From assembly GCA_910588645.1 (NCBI GenBank), contig CAJUOY010000008.1, forward strand, positions 1-64,000: a stretch of 64,000 nt of DNA. Reading direction: 5' to 3'. Position 1 is the first letter of the stretch. Each line of letters begins with the position of its first letter. This DNA comes from an uncultured Christensenellaceae bacterium (GTDB taxonomy: Bacteria; Bacillota; Clostridia; Christensenellales; Borkfalkiaceae). The notes under the pieces were generated by a model. That model searched no databases. It was not told where the DNA came from and saw only the letters and a list, made by a program, of their open reading frames with translations. The position numbers were made by a program, and so were the translations under genes. Shown here piece after piece: positions 50,233-59,623 of the stretch.

Positions 50233-50498
50233 GCTGTGCTAAGTGGGGAGTTTGCGGTGCCCTGAACCTGCAATCCGCAATAGCAGGACCGAACGTCTTT
50301 CCCGACGGATCAAGTGGAAGGCTGCGCTTTATAAGGGGTGTTGATACCAAGGTCTTATGCAACCGATCACTGCGAACCGTGTCAGGACAGGGATGTAGCA
50401 GCACTAAACAGCCCGATCGGTGTGCCATAAGGTAGCTTTGGAGTAGCTACCTGTAAAGTTTACGCTTCGGCTTGTTCCGGCAAAAAAGACTGCACAGT
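50233..50498 (+). ncRNA. ffs: Signal recognition particle RNA, long form
   Basis: About 265 nt. The 5' part (GTGCTAAGTGGGGAG, GGTGCCCTG and GCAATCCGCAATAGCAGG) matches the Alu domain of Bacillus-type SRP RNA. Helix 8 is recognisable as GTCAGG, ACA, a GGGA tetraloop, TGT and AGCAGC, which holds the conserved AGG/AGCA symmetric loop that binds Ffh. The two ends pair: CTGTGC (50234-50239) with GCACAG (50492-50497). Promoter and termination signals are in the right places. Confidence 0.93.
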
Positions 50499-50511
50499 AT
50501 TTTTTAAAAAT

Positions 50512-50541
50512 AAAAGACTGCCTACTATCAGGCAGTCTTTT
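50512..50541. terminator. Terminator between SRP RNA and the ABC exporter
   Basis: AAAAGACTGCCT and its complement around a 6-nt loop, T-runs on both strands; it serves the SRP RNA and the minus-strand permease gene ending at 50546. Confidence 0.85.
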
Positions 50542-50545
50542 TAAC

Positions 50546-51679
50546 TTATTTTTTAAACATAATTCTTTCGCTTTTGAACATAAACGTCAAAAGTACTACA
50601 AGTCCCAACGATACTACTATATTTGAGATTATCGAAAGAGCAACGCCTAATCCCGAAGCGGAGAAAGACATAATCGAAGCCATAGCCAGCCCGCTGCCGA
50701 GTAAAGGAATGAGATAAAGCCCTATCGACGGCGAGGCAGTGAAAAACATCGAGGCCATTCCCATAAGAATAATTAAGATCATAAGCGGAGCTATCAAAGT
50801 TCCCGCCTCTTTCACGCTCTTTGCAAAGGCCGACATAACCGAAAATGCAGAAATTATCAACAAAACTACGGAAATGATTATACCAAACACCATAAAGTAA
50901 TCCCCAACGGAATACATTGCCGCCGTATCCACCCCGACAAAGCCGGACGTCAATTTCGGCAACGATAATATTACTCCGATAAAACTCGAAATACCGCTTA
51001 ACAAGGCAAAACAGGAAAGACTCAAAATTTTACCGATCGCAAGCTCCACTCTTCTTATAGGCGTTATCAGCATTGTAGCCATAGTCCCTCTCTCCTTTTC
51101 GCCCGCTATGGATTCGGGAGCAACGGAGATACAGGCGGAAGCCAAAAGCGAGAACATCAGCATTGGCACCAACATAGAAGTTATGCTTGCGGTGAGATCG
51201 CGTTCGCTTGCAAGATCGAACTTTTGCGCCGAAGAATTAATCGTAAATGCAGGTCTGTTCGTTTTAGACAGAAGCATATTCACTATTTGAAATCCTGCGG
51301 CGGAGCCCGTAACGGAGGAGTTATAATATACCCTTACTTCGGGAGGGTTTTCGGTATCGAAAGCCTCATTGAAGTTTTCGGGAAAAATTACGGCGACATC
51401 GAGTTTGCCTTCGGCAACCGCCTGCTTTGCGCTCTCCTCCGTAAAATCATCCTTTGGTTCGAGATGCAGAGACAAAAATTCGGAATAACCGGACGGCGCC
51501 GACAGATAAGCGCTCGGTTTATAGTTCTCATCTACTCCTACAATGTCCGAAATTGCCGAGCCTATCAAAGTATATACAACAAAAATGAGTACACCGGGCA
51601 AAAGCACAGTAATGACCATTCTCTTGTCCCTGAAAAAGCGAGAAAATTCCTTTTTAATAATTGTCAAAATGTTTTTCAT
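50546..51679 (-). CDS. ABC-2 type exporter permease (NatB-like)
   Basis: A 377-residue permease. One N-terminal helix (about 20-42) is followed by a large extracytoplasmic domain (about 45-170) and five further helices, including the segment ACISVAPESIAGEKERGTMA typical of NatB/ABC-2 permeases. It pairs with the upstream ATPase, with which it overlaps by 4 nt (ATGA). NatAB exports sodium in B. subtilis; the substrate here is not known. Confidence 0.88.
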   Translation of the reverse strand: MKNILTIIKKEFSRFFRDKRMVITVLLPGVLIFVVYTLIGSAISDIVGVDENYKPSAYLSAPSGYSEFLSLHLEPKDDFTEESAKQAVAEGKLDVAVIFPENFNEAFDTENPPEVRVYYNSSVTGSAAGFQIVNMLLSKTNRPAFTINSSAQKFDLASERDLTASITSMLVPMLMFSLLASACISVAPESIAGEKERGTMATMLITPIRRVELAIGKILSLSCFALLSGISSFIGVILSLPKLTSGFVGVDTAAMYSVGDYFMVFGIIISVVLLIISAFSVMSAFAKSVKEAGTLIAPLMILIILMGMASMFFTASPSIGLYLIPLLGSGLAMASIMSFSASGLGVALSIISNIVVSLGLVVLLTFMFKSERIMFKK

Positions 51680-52449
51680 AAGGTTTCGCCCGTAACTTTA
51701 TAATATAAGTCAAAGAATGCCGTTTCAAGATTGCATTCCTTAGTAATGTTTTGCAGAGTATCCAAAGCGACAAGCCTGCCGTCTATAATAATGCCCACTC
51801 TGTCACACAATTTTTCAACCAAGCTGAAAATGTGAGTTGAAAGAATTATCGTCTTACCTTCGCTTTTCAATTCTTCCAAAAAATCAGTTACGACTTTGGC
51901 AGTGAGAACGTCAAGCCCGTTTGTAGGTTCGTCGAAAATTATTAGTTCCGGATCGTGAACAATTGAAATTACCAATGAAACCTTTTGCTTCATACCCGTA
52001 GACAGGTTGGCGAATTTGACCTCCGCAAAGCGGTCTATTCCAAACTTTTCAAAGAGTTTTTTCTTACGTTCTTCCGCAACGGACTTTTCAACACCGTAAA
52101 GTTCGCTGAAAAAACCGTAGAGATAATTAGGCGTAAAAAAATCTTCCAATTTAAGTTCGGAAGTGAGAAACCCTATCTTCCTGCGCACGGCATTTTCTTC
52201 CGAAACAACGCTCTTACCATCGACGAAAGCGTCGCCTGAATCTGGTTTTATAAGCGTGGCCAACATACGCAACGTAGTCGTTTTACCCGCACCGTTCGGC
52301 CCTAAAAGTCCAAAAATTTCACCTTTATTAACTGTAAACGACAAATCGTTTACAGCTACTTTTATAGCCAAACCGGTCTTTTCAGTTTTTTGCTGTTTGC
52401 GCGAAAGTTTAAAGCTTTTAGTTAAACTTTCAACTTTTAAAATTTCCAT
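51676..52449 (-). CDS. ABC exporter ATPase (NatA-like)
   Basis: A 257-residue ATPase of the drug/sodium exporter class. Walker A GPNGAGKTTT, signature LSTGMKQKVSL, Walker B LIIFDEPTNGLD and the switch His in LSTHIF are all present. An insert of about 15 charged residues (SRKQQKTEKTG) lies in the first strand region. The ATG at 52449 is 6 nt after AAGGTG; a GTG at 52458 overlaps that SD and is rejected. Confidence 0.93.
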   Translation of the reverse strand: MEILKVESLTKSFKLSRKQQKTEKTGLAIKVAVNDLSFTVNKGEIFGLLGPNGAGKTTTLRMLATLIKPDSGDAFVDGKSVVSEENAVRRKIGFLTSELKLEDFFTPNYLYGFFSELYGVEKSVAEERKKKLFEKFGIDRFAEVKFANLSTGMKQKVSLVISIVHDPELIIFDEPTNGLDVLTAKVVTDFLEELKSEGKTIILSTHIFSLVEKLCDRVGIIIDGRLVALDTLQNITKECNLETAFFDLYYKVTGETL

Positions 52450-52464
52450 AATATGCACCTTATA

Positions 52465-52500
52465 AAAAAGAACGGCGAAATTTTATTCGCCGTTCTTTTT
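52465..52500. terminator. Terminator between uppP and the exporter genes
   Basis: AAAAAGAACGGCGAA and its complement around a 6-nt loop. It overlaps the uppP stop codon by two bases, so uppP ends exactly at the hairpin base, and lies just upstream of the ATPase SD. Confidence 0.85.
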
Positions 52501-53323
52501 ACACGTTAAAATAAGTAAAATGTAAAACTATGCAAGTAACGGACATCAGTACAAGATAGAGGCTGAACCACTTATAATTAGCCTTCTTAATTACTTTCAA
52601 CATTACTTTTATAGCAAAAATACCAGCAACGGCCGAAACAATAAAACCTAACGCAATACTCCACCCAAGCGTTGCCCCGCCGGTAGCGAAGCTATCCTGT
52701 ATTTCTCCGCAATAGAGCCTGAGAACAAGTTCTACAAGAAAACTGCCTAAAATTACAGGAATACTCATCATAAACGAGAATGAAGCAACTTCATCCCTGT
52801 TGCACCCTGCAATCGTACCCGCGCAAATTGTTGAGCCGCTGCGAGAAATTCCGGGAAGAACAGCCAAAGCCTGAGCAAATCCCATAGGAAGCGTAGTTTT
52901 TAAACATAAAGGCAAAATATTTTCACGTTTTCTCGCTATTCTTTCGGTTACGAAAAGCACGGTTGCGGTTACAAGAAAGAACGCCGCAAGCACAAGTCCC
53001 ATCGCCGAAGGCGCAAGCAAAATTTCGTCAAGATCAACCGCTTTTATAACTATACCCGTTATTCCCGCAGGAATGGTTGCAAGAACCAATAATCCAAGCG
53101 TTTTAAAGGGTTTTTTAAACAGGTTGAGAATATCCCGCCAAAACACAATCGCCACGGCAACAAGCGTGCCGAGGTGAAGTATGATCATAAAAAACAATGC
53201 AATATCGTCGCCGCTTATACCGAACACGCCTTGAAAAAAAGCTATGTGACCGGAGGACGATACCGGTAAAAATTCTGTCAAGCCCTGAACGAGCCCGAGT
53301 ATTACCGCCTGCCAAATTTCCAT
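52499..53323 (-). CDS. uppP: Undecaprenyl-diphosphatase
   Basis: Recycles the lipid carrier for peptidoglycan by removing a phosphate from undecaprenyl pyrophosphate. The 274-residue BacA-type membrane protein has the catalytic GLTEFLPVSSSGH (E17, H26) and the second motif PGISRSGST with the key arginine. About eight helices. It lies 9 nt downstream of the large lipoprotein gene, so the two are probably cotranscribed. Confidence 0.96.
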   Translation of the reverse strand: MEIWQAVILGLVQGLTEFLPVSSSGHIAFFQGVFGISGDDIALFFMIILHLGTLVAVAIVFWRDILNLFKKPFKTLGLLVLATIPAGITGIVIKAVDLDEILLAPSAMGLVLAAFFLVTATVLFVTERIARKRENILPLCLKTTLPMGFAQALAVLPGISRSGSTICAGTIAGCNRDEVASFSFMMSIPVILGSFLVELVLRLYCGEIQDSFATGGATLGWSIALGFIVSAVAGIFAIKVMLKVIKKANYKWFSLYLVLMSVTCIVLHFTYFNV

Positions 53324-53332
53324 AAGAAGTCC

Positions 53333-55471
53333 TTATTTATCCATATCCAGCAAATCCTGATACCTCGTCTGATAGGTAGTAACGGTATCGTCGGATTTGA
53401 ATTCATTGATGATCTGAGTACTTCTCGTAGTAGAAATATTTGAAATATTCTTGGTCTTTACCATTTCATAGAAAAGGTTTTCAAACGTACCCTCTTTATT
53501 TACGTTATCTTCCCAGTTCGGCGTATACTGCGCGCCGCCCTCGGGGCTGAAAGTATAAGTTACGTATATGAGGTGCCAACCGTAATCGCCTGCGCAAACA
53601 ACCCAGTTACCCGCGCCCTTGTTTATGGCCTTGTGAGCCGCATACTCAAATTCTTTTATATAGCTCGTATCGCCAGCGTCAACCGAATATCCAATGTACT
53701 GCGACAAAACCGAAGTATCGGTTGTATATGCATACTGCAACTCGTTTACAGCCGCAAGAGCCTTGTAATTCTTATTGTCCGCTCCCCTATACAGTAAATT
53801 AGATCTGTTATAAGCCGCGTCGCTGTTTGTCAGGCTTATTTTGCCCTCAGCATAAACGAAGTTTTCGTAGTTAATTTTCTTATCACCGTCCTCGTCTTTG
53901 TAAAGAGATTCTGAGTCGAGGTTATAATAATTCTGTTTTACGGTATAGCTGTCGTTATTACCCGTTACGTAGTTAACGTAATCGACGAACTCGTCCAACA
54001 TACTGTTAACCGTGAGCTTTTCGGGAATAAGAACGTAGCCCTCATCCTTTTCAACTACCGAACCGTTATATGCATATCTGCCGTCGTATTTGGAAAGAGC
54101 TTCATATCTGTCGGTATACTTTATATTATTTTCAAAGAACAGCCAACCACTGTCGCCGAAATATTCCGCATTTTCTTCCGCTTTAAAGGCATATTCCTTT
54201 TCGCCGTTGAACCAGGCGGAACGCTGATCGGTAGCTTCTATAAGTTTAAGAATGTTGTTTCTTTCAATATAATATTCAGGTTTATATCCGCCGTCTGCCT
54301 CTGAGTCTTTATACATACTCTGCAACTCGGTCAATTTAGCGCTCTGAGTTGCGCTGAAAGGCAACAAAATATTATATACGAAACCGAAAGCGCCGTCTTC
54401 GCGCGTATCGGGCGCATAAAGGACAAATTGCGAATCCGACATACCGCTGAGAGCCGAACTAAGTGCGGACGAAGTGCTATACGCGTCTTCCTGATATCCG
54501 AGGAGATCCTCGTACACGGACTGAATATACGAATATCTGCTCTGTCCTGCGGTAATAAGTTTTTCTTCCTGCTCTTCTTCGAAGAGATCGTAATACTTAT
54601 TCAAAATCTGCTGCTCAAGCTGGGTGAGATATTCTTCTTTTATATAGTTTAGAGACATTACATCGCGGAGATTTTCCGTACTCTTGTCAACGAGATTGTA
54701 TCCGAGAGATACGAGCGAGCTTATAAAATCGTTGTAAGCCTGCATTCTTTTCGCTCTGGTAGTGCCCTCAACGGGATTTTCCTGGTAAACGCCACTGTCG
54801 GAAAGAAGATAATTCTCATATCCGGTATATACTTTATAATCTATTGAACCGTCTTCCTTCTTGGGATAGTAATCTTCCAGTTCGGTATCCACGCCCGTGG
54901 GAGTATCGCGCTTATCGGTGCCGGCTGTTGAGTTGTTCTCACTATTGTTTTTCTTTTCCTGAGAATCGATGGCGTTATTTATTGCGCGCATAAGAGAATA
55001 TTCCGCAAGCTTAACTTCGTCGGAATCTTCTCCGAGCAAATACTCGTATTTCTCTTGCAAAGTAGCCTTGCCTTCATATTCGGAAATAATCGCAGCAGCT
55101 GTCTTATTCTCCTTTTCCGCTTTGTCCTTCAAAAGATAAAGCGTGGCATACTGAACAAGAACGGCGTTATCGACAAGATCACTCATAAGTCTTGTAAAAG
55201 TCTGCTCGTAATTCCAACCGTAATTATTGATATAATTGGAGCCCGCATTAATAAAATACGTGACGAGTTCCCTCTTTATAACTTCCGAAGTTCCAACCGC
55301 GGAAGAATAATCTTTGAGTTCCTTATCCAGGTTTTCGGAAATATTTACTTCCGCCAAAACCTGAGACATATCGGCATTAGGATTAGAGGAAACCTGCGAA
55401 CAACCGCCGAGAACGGACGTCGCAATAATCGAAGTTGCCAAAATGCCGCCAATTATGTTTTTCTTTTTCAT
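53333..55471 (-). CDS. Large lipoprotein, possible PrsA/SurA-like chaperone
   Basis: A 712-residue lipoprotein with a clear signal peptide and lipobox LGGC (C24). The mature part starts with helical stretches around residues 55-165, an Asn/Lys/Thr-rich linker (about 173-200), another helical region and a C-terminal segment where GDYGWHLIYVTYTF recalls the G-[YW]-H-[IL]-[IL]-x-V strand of parvulin domains. SurA_N/PpiC lipoproteins commonly follow mfd in Clostridia, as here. The parvulin active-site residues cannot be confirmed, so isomerase activity is doubtful. GGAG precedes the ATG. Confidence 0.7.
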   Translation of the reverse strand: MKKKNIIGGILATSIIATSVLGGCSQVSSNPNADMSQVLAEVNISENLDKELKDYSSAVGTSEVIKRELVTYFINAGSNYINNYGWNYEQTFTRLMSDLVDNAVLVQYATLYLLKDKAEKENKTAAAIISEYEGKATLQEKYEYLLGEDSDEVKLAEYSLMRAINNAIDSQEKKNNSENNSTAGTDKRDTPTGVDTELEDYYPKKEDGSIDYKVYTGYENYLLSDSGVYQENPVEGTTRAKRMQAYNDFISSLVSLGYNLVDKSTENLRDVMSLNYIKEEYLTQLEQQILNKYYDLFEEEQEEKLITAGQSRYSYIQSVYEDLLGYQEDAYSTSSALSSALSGMSDSQFVLYAPDTREDGAFGFVYNILLPFSATQSAKLTELQSMYKDSEADGGYKPEYYIERNNILKLIEATDQRSAWFNGEKEYAFKAEENAEYFGDSGWLFFENNIKYTDRYEALSKYDGRYAYNGSVVEKDEGYVLIPEKLTVNSMLDEFVDYVNYVTGNNDSYTVKQNYYNLDSESLYKDEDGDKKINYENFVYAEGKISLTNSDAAYNRSNLLYRGADNKNYKALAAVNELQYAYTTDTSVLSQYIGYSVDAGDTSYIKEFEYAAHKAINKGAGNWVVCAGDYGWHLIYVTYTFSPEGGAQYTPNWEDNVNKEGTFENLFYEMVKTKNISNISTTRSTQIINEFKSDDTVTTYQTRYQDLLDMDK

Positions 55472-55529
55472 TTAATATCGCTCCGAAAAATTATGCAAAA
55501 ATGCAGAGTACTGTAAAATACCAGTTAAC

Positions 55530-55558
55530 ATTATAATATATTTTTAACGGTATAGCAA
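55530..55558 (-). promoter_or_regulatory. Promoter of the lipoprotein-uppP unit
   Basis: Minus strand: TTGCTA (55553-55558), 17-bp spacer, TATAAT (55530-55535), about 55 nt upstream of the ATG, in the mfd-lipoprotein gap. Confidence 0.75.
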
Positions 55559-55574
55559 ATCTTTTTTGTGAAAT

Positions 55575-58500
55575 TTAATTAAAACTTACCGCAAATTTCA
55601 AAAATTTTGTCATCGCAAGCATTGTTTTAGCGGGCGTAGAGGCAGGTCTGAATATAATCTGCGGAGATTTCGCCATTGAAAGAGTGACTCTATTGCGATA
55701 TTTTTCCAATGCCGCGGAGAGCCTACCGTCTTCGAGCGATTGAACGGACGCAAGTTCCAAAGCGCCCGCATTACCGTCCACGCTTATTTTCCTTACGTTG
55801 AATTTTGCCGCAAACGATTTAAGCACGGAAATAATCAATAGATTTAAAACTTCTTCCGGCATAGGGCCGTAATTATCCTCTATGGAAAGACATACCCTCT
55901 TATAATCGTCAACCGAACGAATTTCGGCAATCTGCTTGTAGCAGTCCAGTCTTCCCGCACTGCTTTCGACATATTTTTCAGGTATATACGCAGTTGTCTT
56001 TACGTCGAGTTCGGCAGCTAACTGGCTTTCACCCGTCAACTCCTCTTTCAGAAGTTTTGAATAAAGTTCGTAACCTACTTTATCCATATGCCCGTGCTGT
56101 TCTGCGCCCAGTACGTTTCCCGCGCCGCGAATTTCAAGATCACGCATTGCGATTTTAAAGCCGGAACCCAGTTCGGTAAAACGCATAATCGCCTTTAATC
56201 GCTCCGTCGCGTCAGACGTAAGCACTTTGGACGCTTTGAAAGTAAAGTAAGCCTGCGCAAGCCTCGAGCCTCTGCCTACTCGTCCCCTCAACTGATACAA
56301 CTGGGATATTCCCAATCTGTCGGAATCGATAACAATAATCGTGTTTGCATTGGGCAAATCTATTCCGTTCTCTATAATAGTAGTAGTTACAAGAATATTT
56401 TTTTCTCCGCGGTAAAATGAGAAAACCGCGTTTTCGAGAGTTTCCCTATCCATTCGTCCGTGCGCGTAACATACTTTTCCTTCCGGTACGATTTCGGTTA
56501 TCTTCCCTGCAAAGGTGGATATACTCTCAACTCTGTTATAAAGTATGAACACCTGTCCTCCGCGTGAGATTTCACGAATGCAGGCGTCTCTTATCAAGGT
56601 TTCACTCTCCTCAACGACGTAAGTCTGTACCGGCAGTCTCTTCAACGGCGGCGTATTTATAGTAGAAATATCTCGTATACCCGCAAGCGACATATGGAGC
56701 GTACGCGGTATTGGAGTTGCCGTCATAGTAAGACAATCGACATTCTTTTTAACGTGTTTGATTTTTTCCTTATGCTCGACGCCGAATCGCTGCTCCTCGT
56801 CAAGCACAAGGAGTCCGAGATCGTTGAAAACAACGTCGGGAGAAAGTAGCCTGTGCGTACCGATTATAAGATCTATATTCCCTTCCGCAAGCTCTTTTAA
56901 AATTCTTTTTTGCTGTTGCGGAGTTTTAAATCTGTTAAGCGCTTCCACCCTTACGCCGAATTCCTTGAACCTCTCTTCCGCAGTATTGAAGTGCTGTTCG
57001 GAAAGTACGGTCGAAGGACACATAAGAGCGGCTTGTTTGCCGCCGAGAACGCAGAGATAAATCGCCCTGAGCGCAACTTCCGTTTTGCCGTAGCCCACGT
57101 CGCCGCAAAGCAACCTGTCCATAACTTTGGAAGAGCACATATCCGACTTTATCTCTTCTATGGAAGTAAGCTGGTCGGGCGTCTCCTCATAGTCGAACGA
57201 ATTCTCGAATTCATCCATCATAGCCGCGTTATCGGGGAAACAAAATCCCTTTTGCGCATTGCGCTCCGCGTACAATTCTTTGAGATCGAATGCAAGTTTT
57301 TTTATTGATTGCTTTACTCTGTCTTTAACACGTTCGAATTCCGCGCCGCCGATTTTGGAAAGCGCGGGATTGCCCTCGCCCACGTACTTGGACAGAATAT
57401 CCATTTGTTCGACAGGCACGTACAGAACGTCCCCACCCTTGTATTCTATCGCAAGGTATTCCTTTATACCATCCGTGGATTCGATCTTCTTTGTTCCTGC
57501 GATTTTGCCTATACCGTGTTTTTCATGTACGCAAAAATCGCCGACTTCGGGCGAGACAAAAAGATCTCCGCGTTTTTTTCTTATCCGCTTTGTTACAGCT
57601 TTCGTATACAGGTCGTTACTGCCTATAATTACCGTCTTGCTTTCGTGCAAAACAAAACCATGCGACAGCTCTTCCGAACAAACTGCGACGCCCCGCAACG
57701 CCTCCGCCCTGTCGGGAACGGGATATACGGGCAAGTACTCATCAGTGAGAATGTCGCATAATTTGCCGTGACGCTGAACGTTACCCGCAAACACTACTAT
57801 ACGATAACCGTTCGCCAACCAGTTTTTAACGTCGGTTATAAATTGCGGCATACCGTTAAGATAGGAGGGCACGGGCGTCGAACGCAAGTTATACGTTTGC
57901 AGAGGACGAAAAAAAGCCATACCCGAGGTAAACGTTTGAACGCCCAGGCAACGGTAATTTTTAAATCCTTCCGTCAATATATTGAGAGTGATTAATTGAT
58001 TTTGGGAAAAGGAAAAGGCCTCGCCTCCTTCCCTGAGACTAAGCACGCGTTCGGAATGCTCTTTATAAATACCCTGCAACCTGTCGTCAATAAGTTTACA
58101 TTCGTCAAGAATAATAACGGTATCTTTGGGAAGCAGTCCGAAAATATCGGTAGTATCTTCTAATAACGGCATAAGAAAAGACGCGCCTGCAAACCCCACA
58201 TTCTCTTCCGCTTTTGAGGCAATATCATCCGCAATAGCGCGCATACGCTCAAAAGCTTTAGTATCTTTGGCTTTCTTTGCCTCCGAATACATTAACCCGG
58301 TAACCTTTGATATTTCTTCTTTTTTTATAAAGGCGTCCGCCGCCGAGGTTACCGTAATTTCCTTAATCTCTTCAAGCCTTTCTCCCGTAACCGAATCATA
58401 CGGTCTTATCTTTTCAATGGTATCGCCGAAAAAGTCTATACGAACGGGATTTTCCGCATTTACGGGAAATATATCCAATATATCTCCGCGAACGGCGAAA

Positions 58501-58988
58501 CAGCCCCTATTATCTGCGGAATACTCGCGCGTATATCCCATTTTAACAAGTTTTTTAGGAAGATCGGCGTAATCTATTTCGTCTCCGCAAATAAATTGCA
58601 CGAACGGTATATTTGCAGGAAAAAGCTGTAATATTGCGTCCACTTCGCATACGATGATTTCCGCGCCGTGCAATATGTCGTAAACGGCGCTTATGCGGCG
58701 AAACAGTGCGTCCTTTGAAAGCGCGTCCTTATAAAGTATGACGTCGTCCTTGGCAGAAAGATACGTACATTTCTTGCCCGAAAGAACGGTTACCGCCTCA
58801 TACGCTTTCCTTGCCGTAATAGAGTCTGGAGCGACGTATAAAACTGTTTTGCCCGCAATAGCGGCAATCAGATATTTGTGATAGTCGGAAACGCCGAAAA
58901 CCGCCGTCGGCGTACCGAGGCGGATATCATTTTCAAGCAGGGGATACTCTCCCGATAAATTTTTAAAGGTAAAAAAGTTTTTAATCAA
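55575..58988 (-). CDS. mfd: Transcription-repair coupling factor
   Basis: Mfd removes RNA polymerase stalled at DNA lesions and recruits UvrABC. The 1137-residue protein has the UvrB-like N-domains, the CarD-type polymerase-interaction domain (GDFCVHEKHGIGKI), then the RecG-like translocase with Walker A CGDVGYGKTEVA, DEEQRFGV and the TRG-type C-terminal helices (LYQLRGRVGRG), and the final D7 domain. The start is TTG, 5 nt after the pth stop, with no strong Shine-Dalgarno sequence, so translation probably depends on coupling to pth. Confidence 0.97.
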   Translation of the reverse strand: MIKNFFTFKNLSGEYPLLENDIRLGTPTAVFGVSDYHKYLIAAIAGKTVLYVAPDSITARKAYEAVTVLSGKKCTYLSAKDDVILYKDALSKDALFRRISAVYDILHGAEIIVCEVDAILQLFPANIPFVQFICGDEIDYADLPKKLVKMGYTREYSADNRGCFAVRGDILDIFPVNAENPVRIDFFGDTIEKIRPYDSVTGERLEEIKEITVTSAADAFIKKEEISKVTGLMYSEAKKAKDTKAFERMRAIADDIASKAEENVGFAGASFLMPLLEDTTDIFGLLPKDTVIILDECKLIDDRLQGIYKEHSERVLSLREGGEAFSFSQNQLITLNILTEGFKNYRCLGVQTFTSGMAFFRPLQTYNLRSTPVPSYLNGMPQFITDVKNWLANGYRIVVFAGNVQRHGKLCDILTDEYLPVYPVPDRAEALRGVAVCSEELSHGFVLHESKTVIIGSNDLYTKAVTKRIRKKRGDLFVSPEVGDFCVHEKHGIGKIAGTKKIESTDGIKEYLAIEYKGGDVLYVPVEQMDILSKYVGEGNPALSKIGGAEFERVKDRVKQSIKKLAFDLKELYAERNAQKGFCFPDNAAMMDEFENSFDYEETPDQLTSIEEIKSDMCSSKVMDRLLCGDVGYGKTEVALRAIYLCVLGGKQAALMCPSTVLSEQHFNTAEERFKEFGVRVEALNRFKTPQQQKRILKELAEGNIDLIIGTHRLLSPDVVFNDLGLLVLDEEQRFGVEHKEKIKHVKKNVDCLTMTATPIPRTLHMSLAGIRDISTINTPPLKRLPVQTYVVEESETLIRDACIREISRGGQVFILYNRVESISTFAGKITEIVPEGKVCYAHGRMDRETLENAVFSFYRGEKNILVTTTIIENGIDLPNANTIIVIDSDRLGISQLYQLRGRVGRGSRLAQAYFTFKASKVLTSDATERLKAIMRFTELGSGFKIAMRDLEIRGAGNVLGAEQHGHMDKVGYELYSKLLKEELTGESQLAAELDVKTTAYIPEKYVESSAGRLDCYKQIAEIRSVDDYKRVCLSIEDNYGPMPEEVLNLLIISVLKSFAAKFNVRKISVDGNAGALELASVQSLEDGRLSAALEKYRNRVTLSMAKSPQIIFRPASTPAKTMLAMTKFLKFAVSFN

Positions 58989-58993
58989 AATAT

Positions 58994-59557
58994 CTAACCG
59001 TTAAATTTAGTCATAGCGTTTTCAACGCTTTCCCCTCCCGCAATGGCAAGAGCCGCATCCGCTGCTCTGCCGCAGGCGGAAATAAATAATTCGTAGTCCT
59101 CTTTTCTCACTTCGGAAAGAACGTAATTGATTATTGGTATATTAACTTCGGAATCGCGAATGCCAATTCGGATACGGATAAAATTCTGCGTACCGATCTC
59201 AGCAATTACAGAACGCATTCCGTTGTGAGTTCCTGCGCTTCCCGAAGGTCTTATTCTCACGCTACCCTTTGGAATGTCGTAATCGTCGTACATTATTATC
59301 AAATGTTCGGCATCCGTCTTATATTTGGCGAGAAGCTGTTTTACCGCCCGTCCGCTTGCGTTCATATACGTTACGGGACGCGCCATAATAATTTTTTCAC
59401 CATTTATATTAGCTTCCGCAACAAACGCCTCGCATTCCCTTTTTTTGAATTTCACGCCCGTCTTTGCCGCCACGTCACCCACGGCGATATAACCCATATT
59501 GTGGAACGTTTTCAAATACTTTTCTTCCGGATTACCTAAGCCTACTATGATATACAT
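58994..59557 (-). CDS. pth: Peptidyl-tRNA hydrolase
   Basis: Releases tRNA from prematurely dropped peptidyl-tRNA. The 187-residue protein has the N-terminal VGLGNPEEKYLKTFHNMGY with catalytic H19, RPVTYMNASG, and IIMYDDYDIPKG with the conserved aspartate, then GSAGTHNGMRS. The residue before the catalytic His is F where R is usual (RHN motif), a mild variation. AAGGAAAA lies upstream of the ATG, which follows the prs terminator by 16 nt. Confidence 0.96.
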   Translation of the reverse strand: MYIIVGLGNPEEKYLKTFHNMGYIAVGDVAAKTGVKFKKRECEAFVAEANINGEKIIMARPVTYMNASGRAVKQLLAKYKTDAEHLIIMYDDYDIPKGSVRIRPSGSAGTHNGMRSVIAEIGTQNFIRIRIGIRDSEVNIPIINYVLSEVRKEDYELFISACGRAADAALAIAGGESVENAMTKFNG

Positions 59558-59570
59558 AATTTTCCTTTTA

Positions 59571-59594
59571 AAAAAGCCGCTTTGTGCGGCTTTT
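59571..59594 (-). terminator. Terminator of prs
   Basis: On the minus strand AAAAGCCGC, loop ACAAA, GCGGCTTTTTT. Only 16 nt remain before the pth ATG, so pth-mfd must use readthrough or a promoter at the end of prs. Confidence 0.85.
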
Positions 59595-59623
59595 CAAATT
59601 ATTAGTTTAATTCGATTTTAAAA

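Noticed and set aside
50207..50428. Minus-strand frame of 73 codons between mrp and the exporter
   Set aside because: It lies on the complement of the SRP RNA gene, whose promoter, conserved loops and paired ends are clear.
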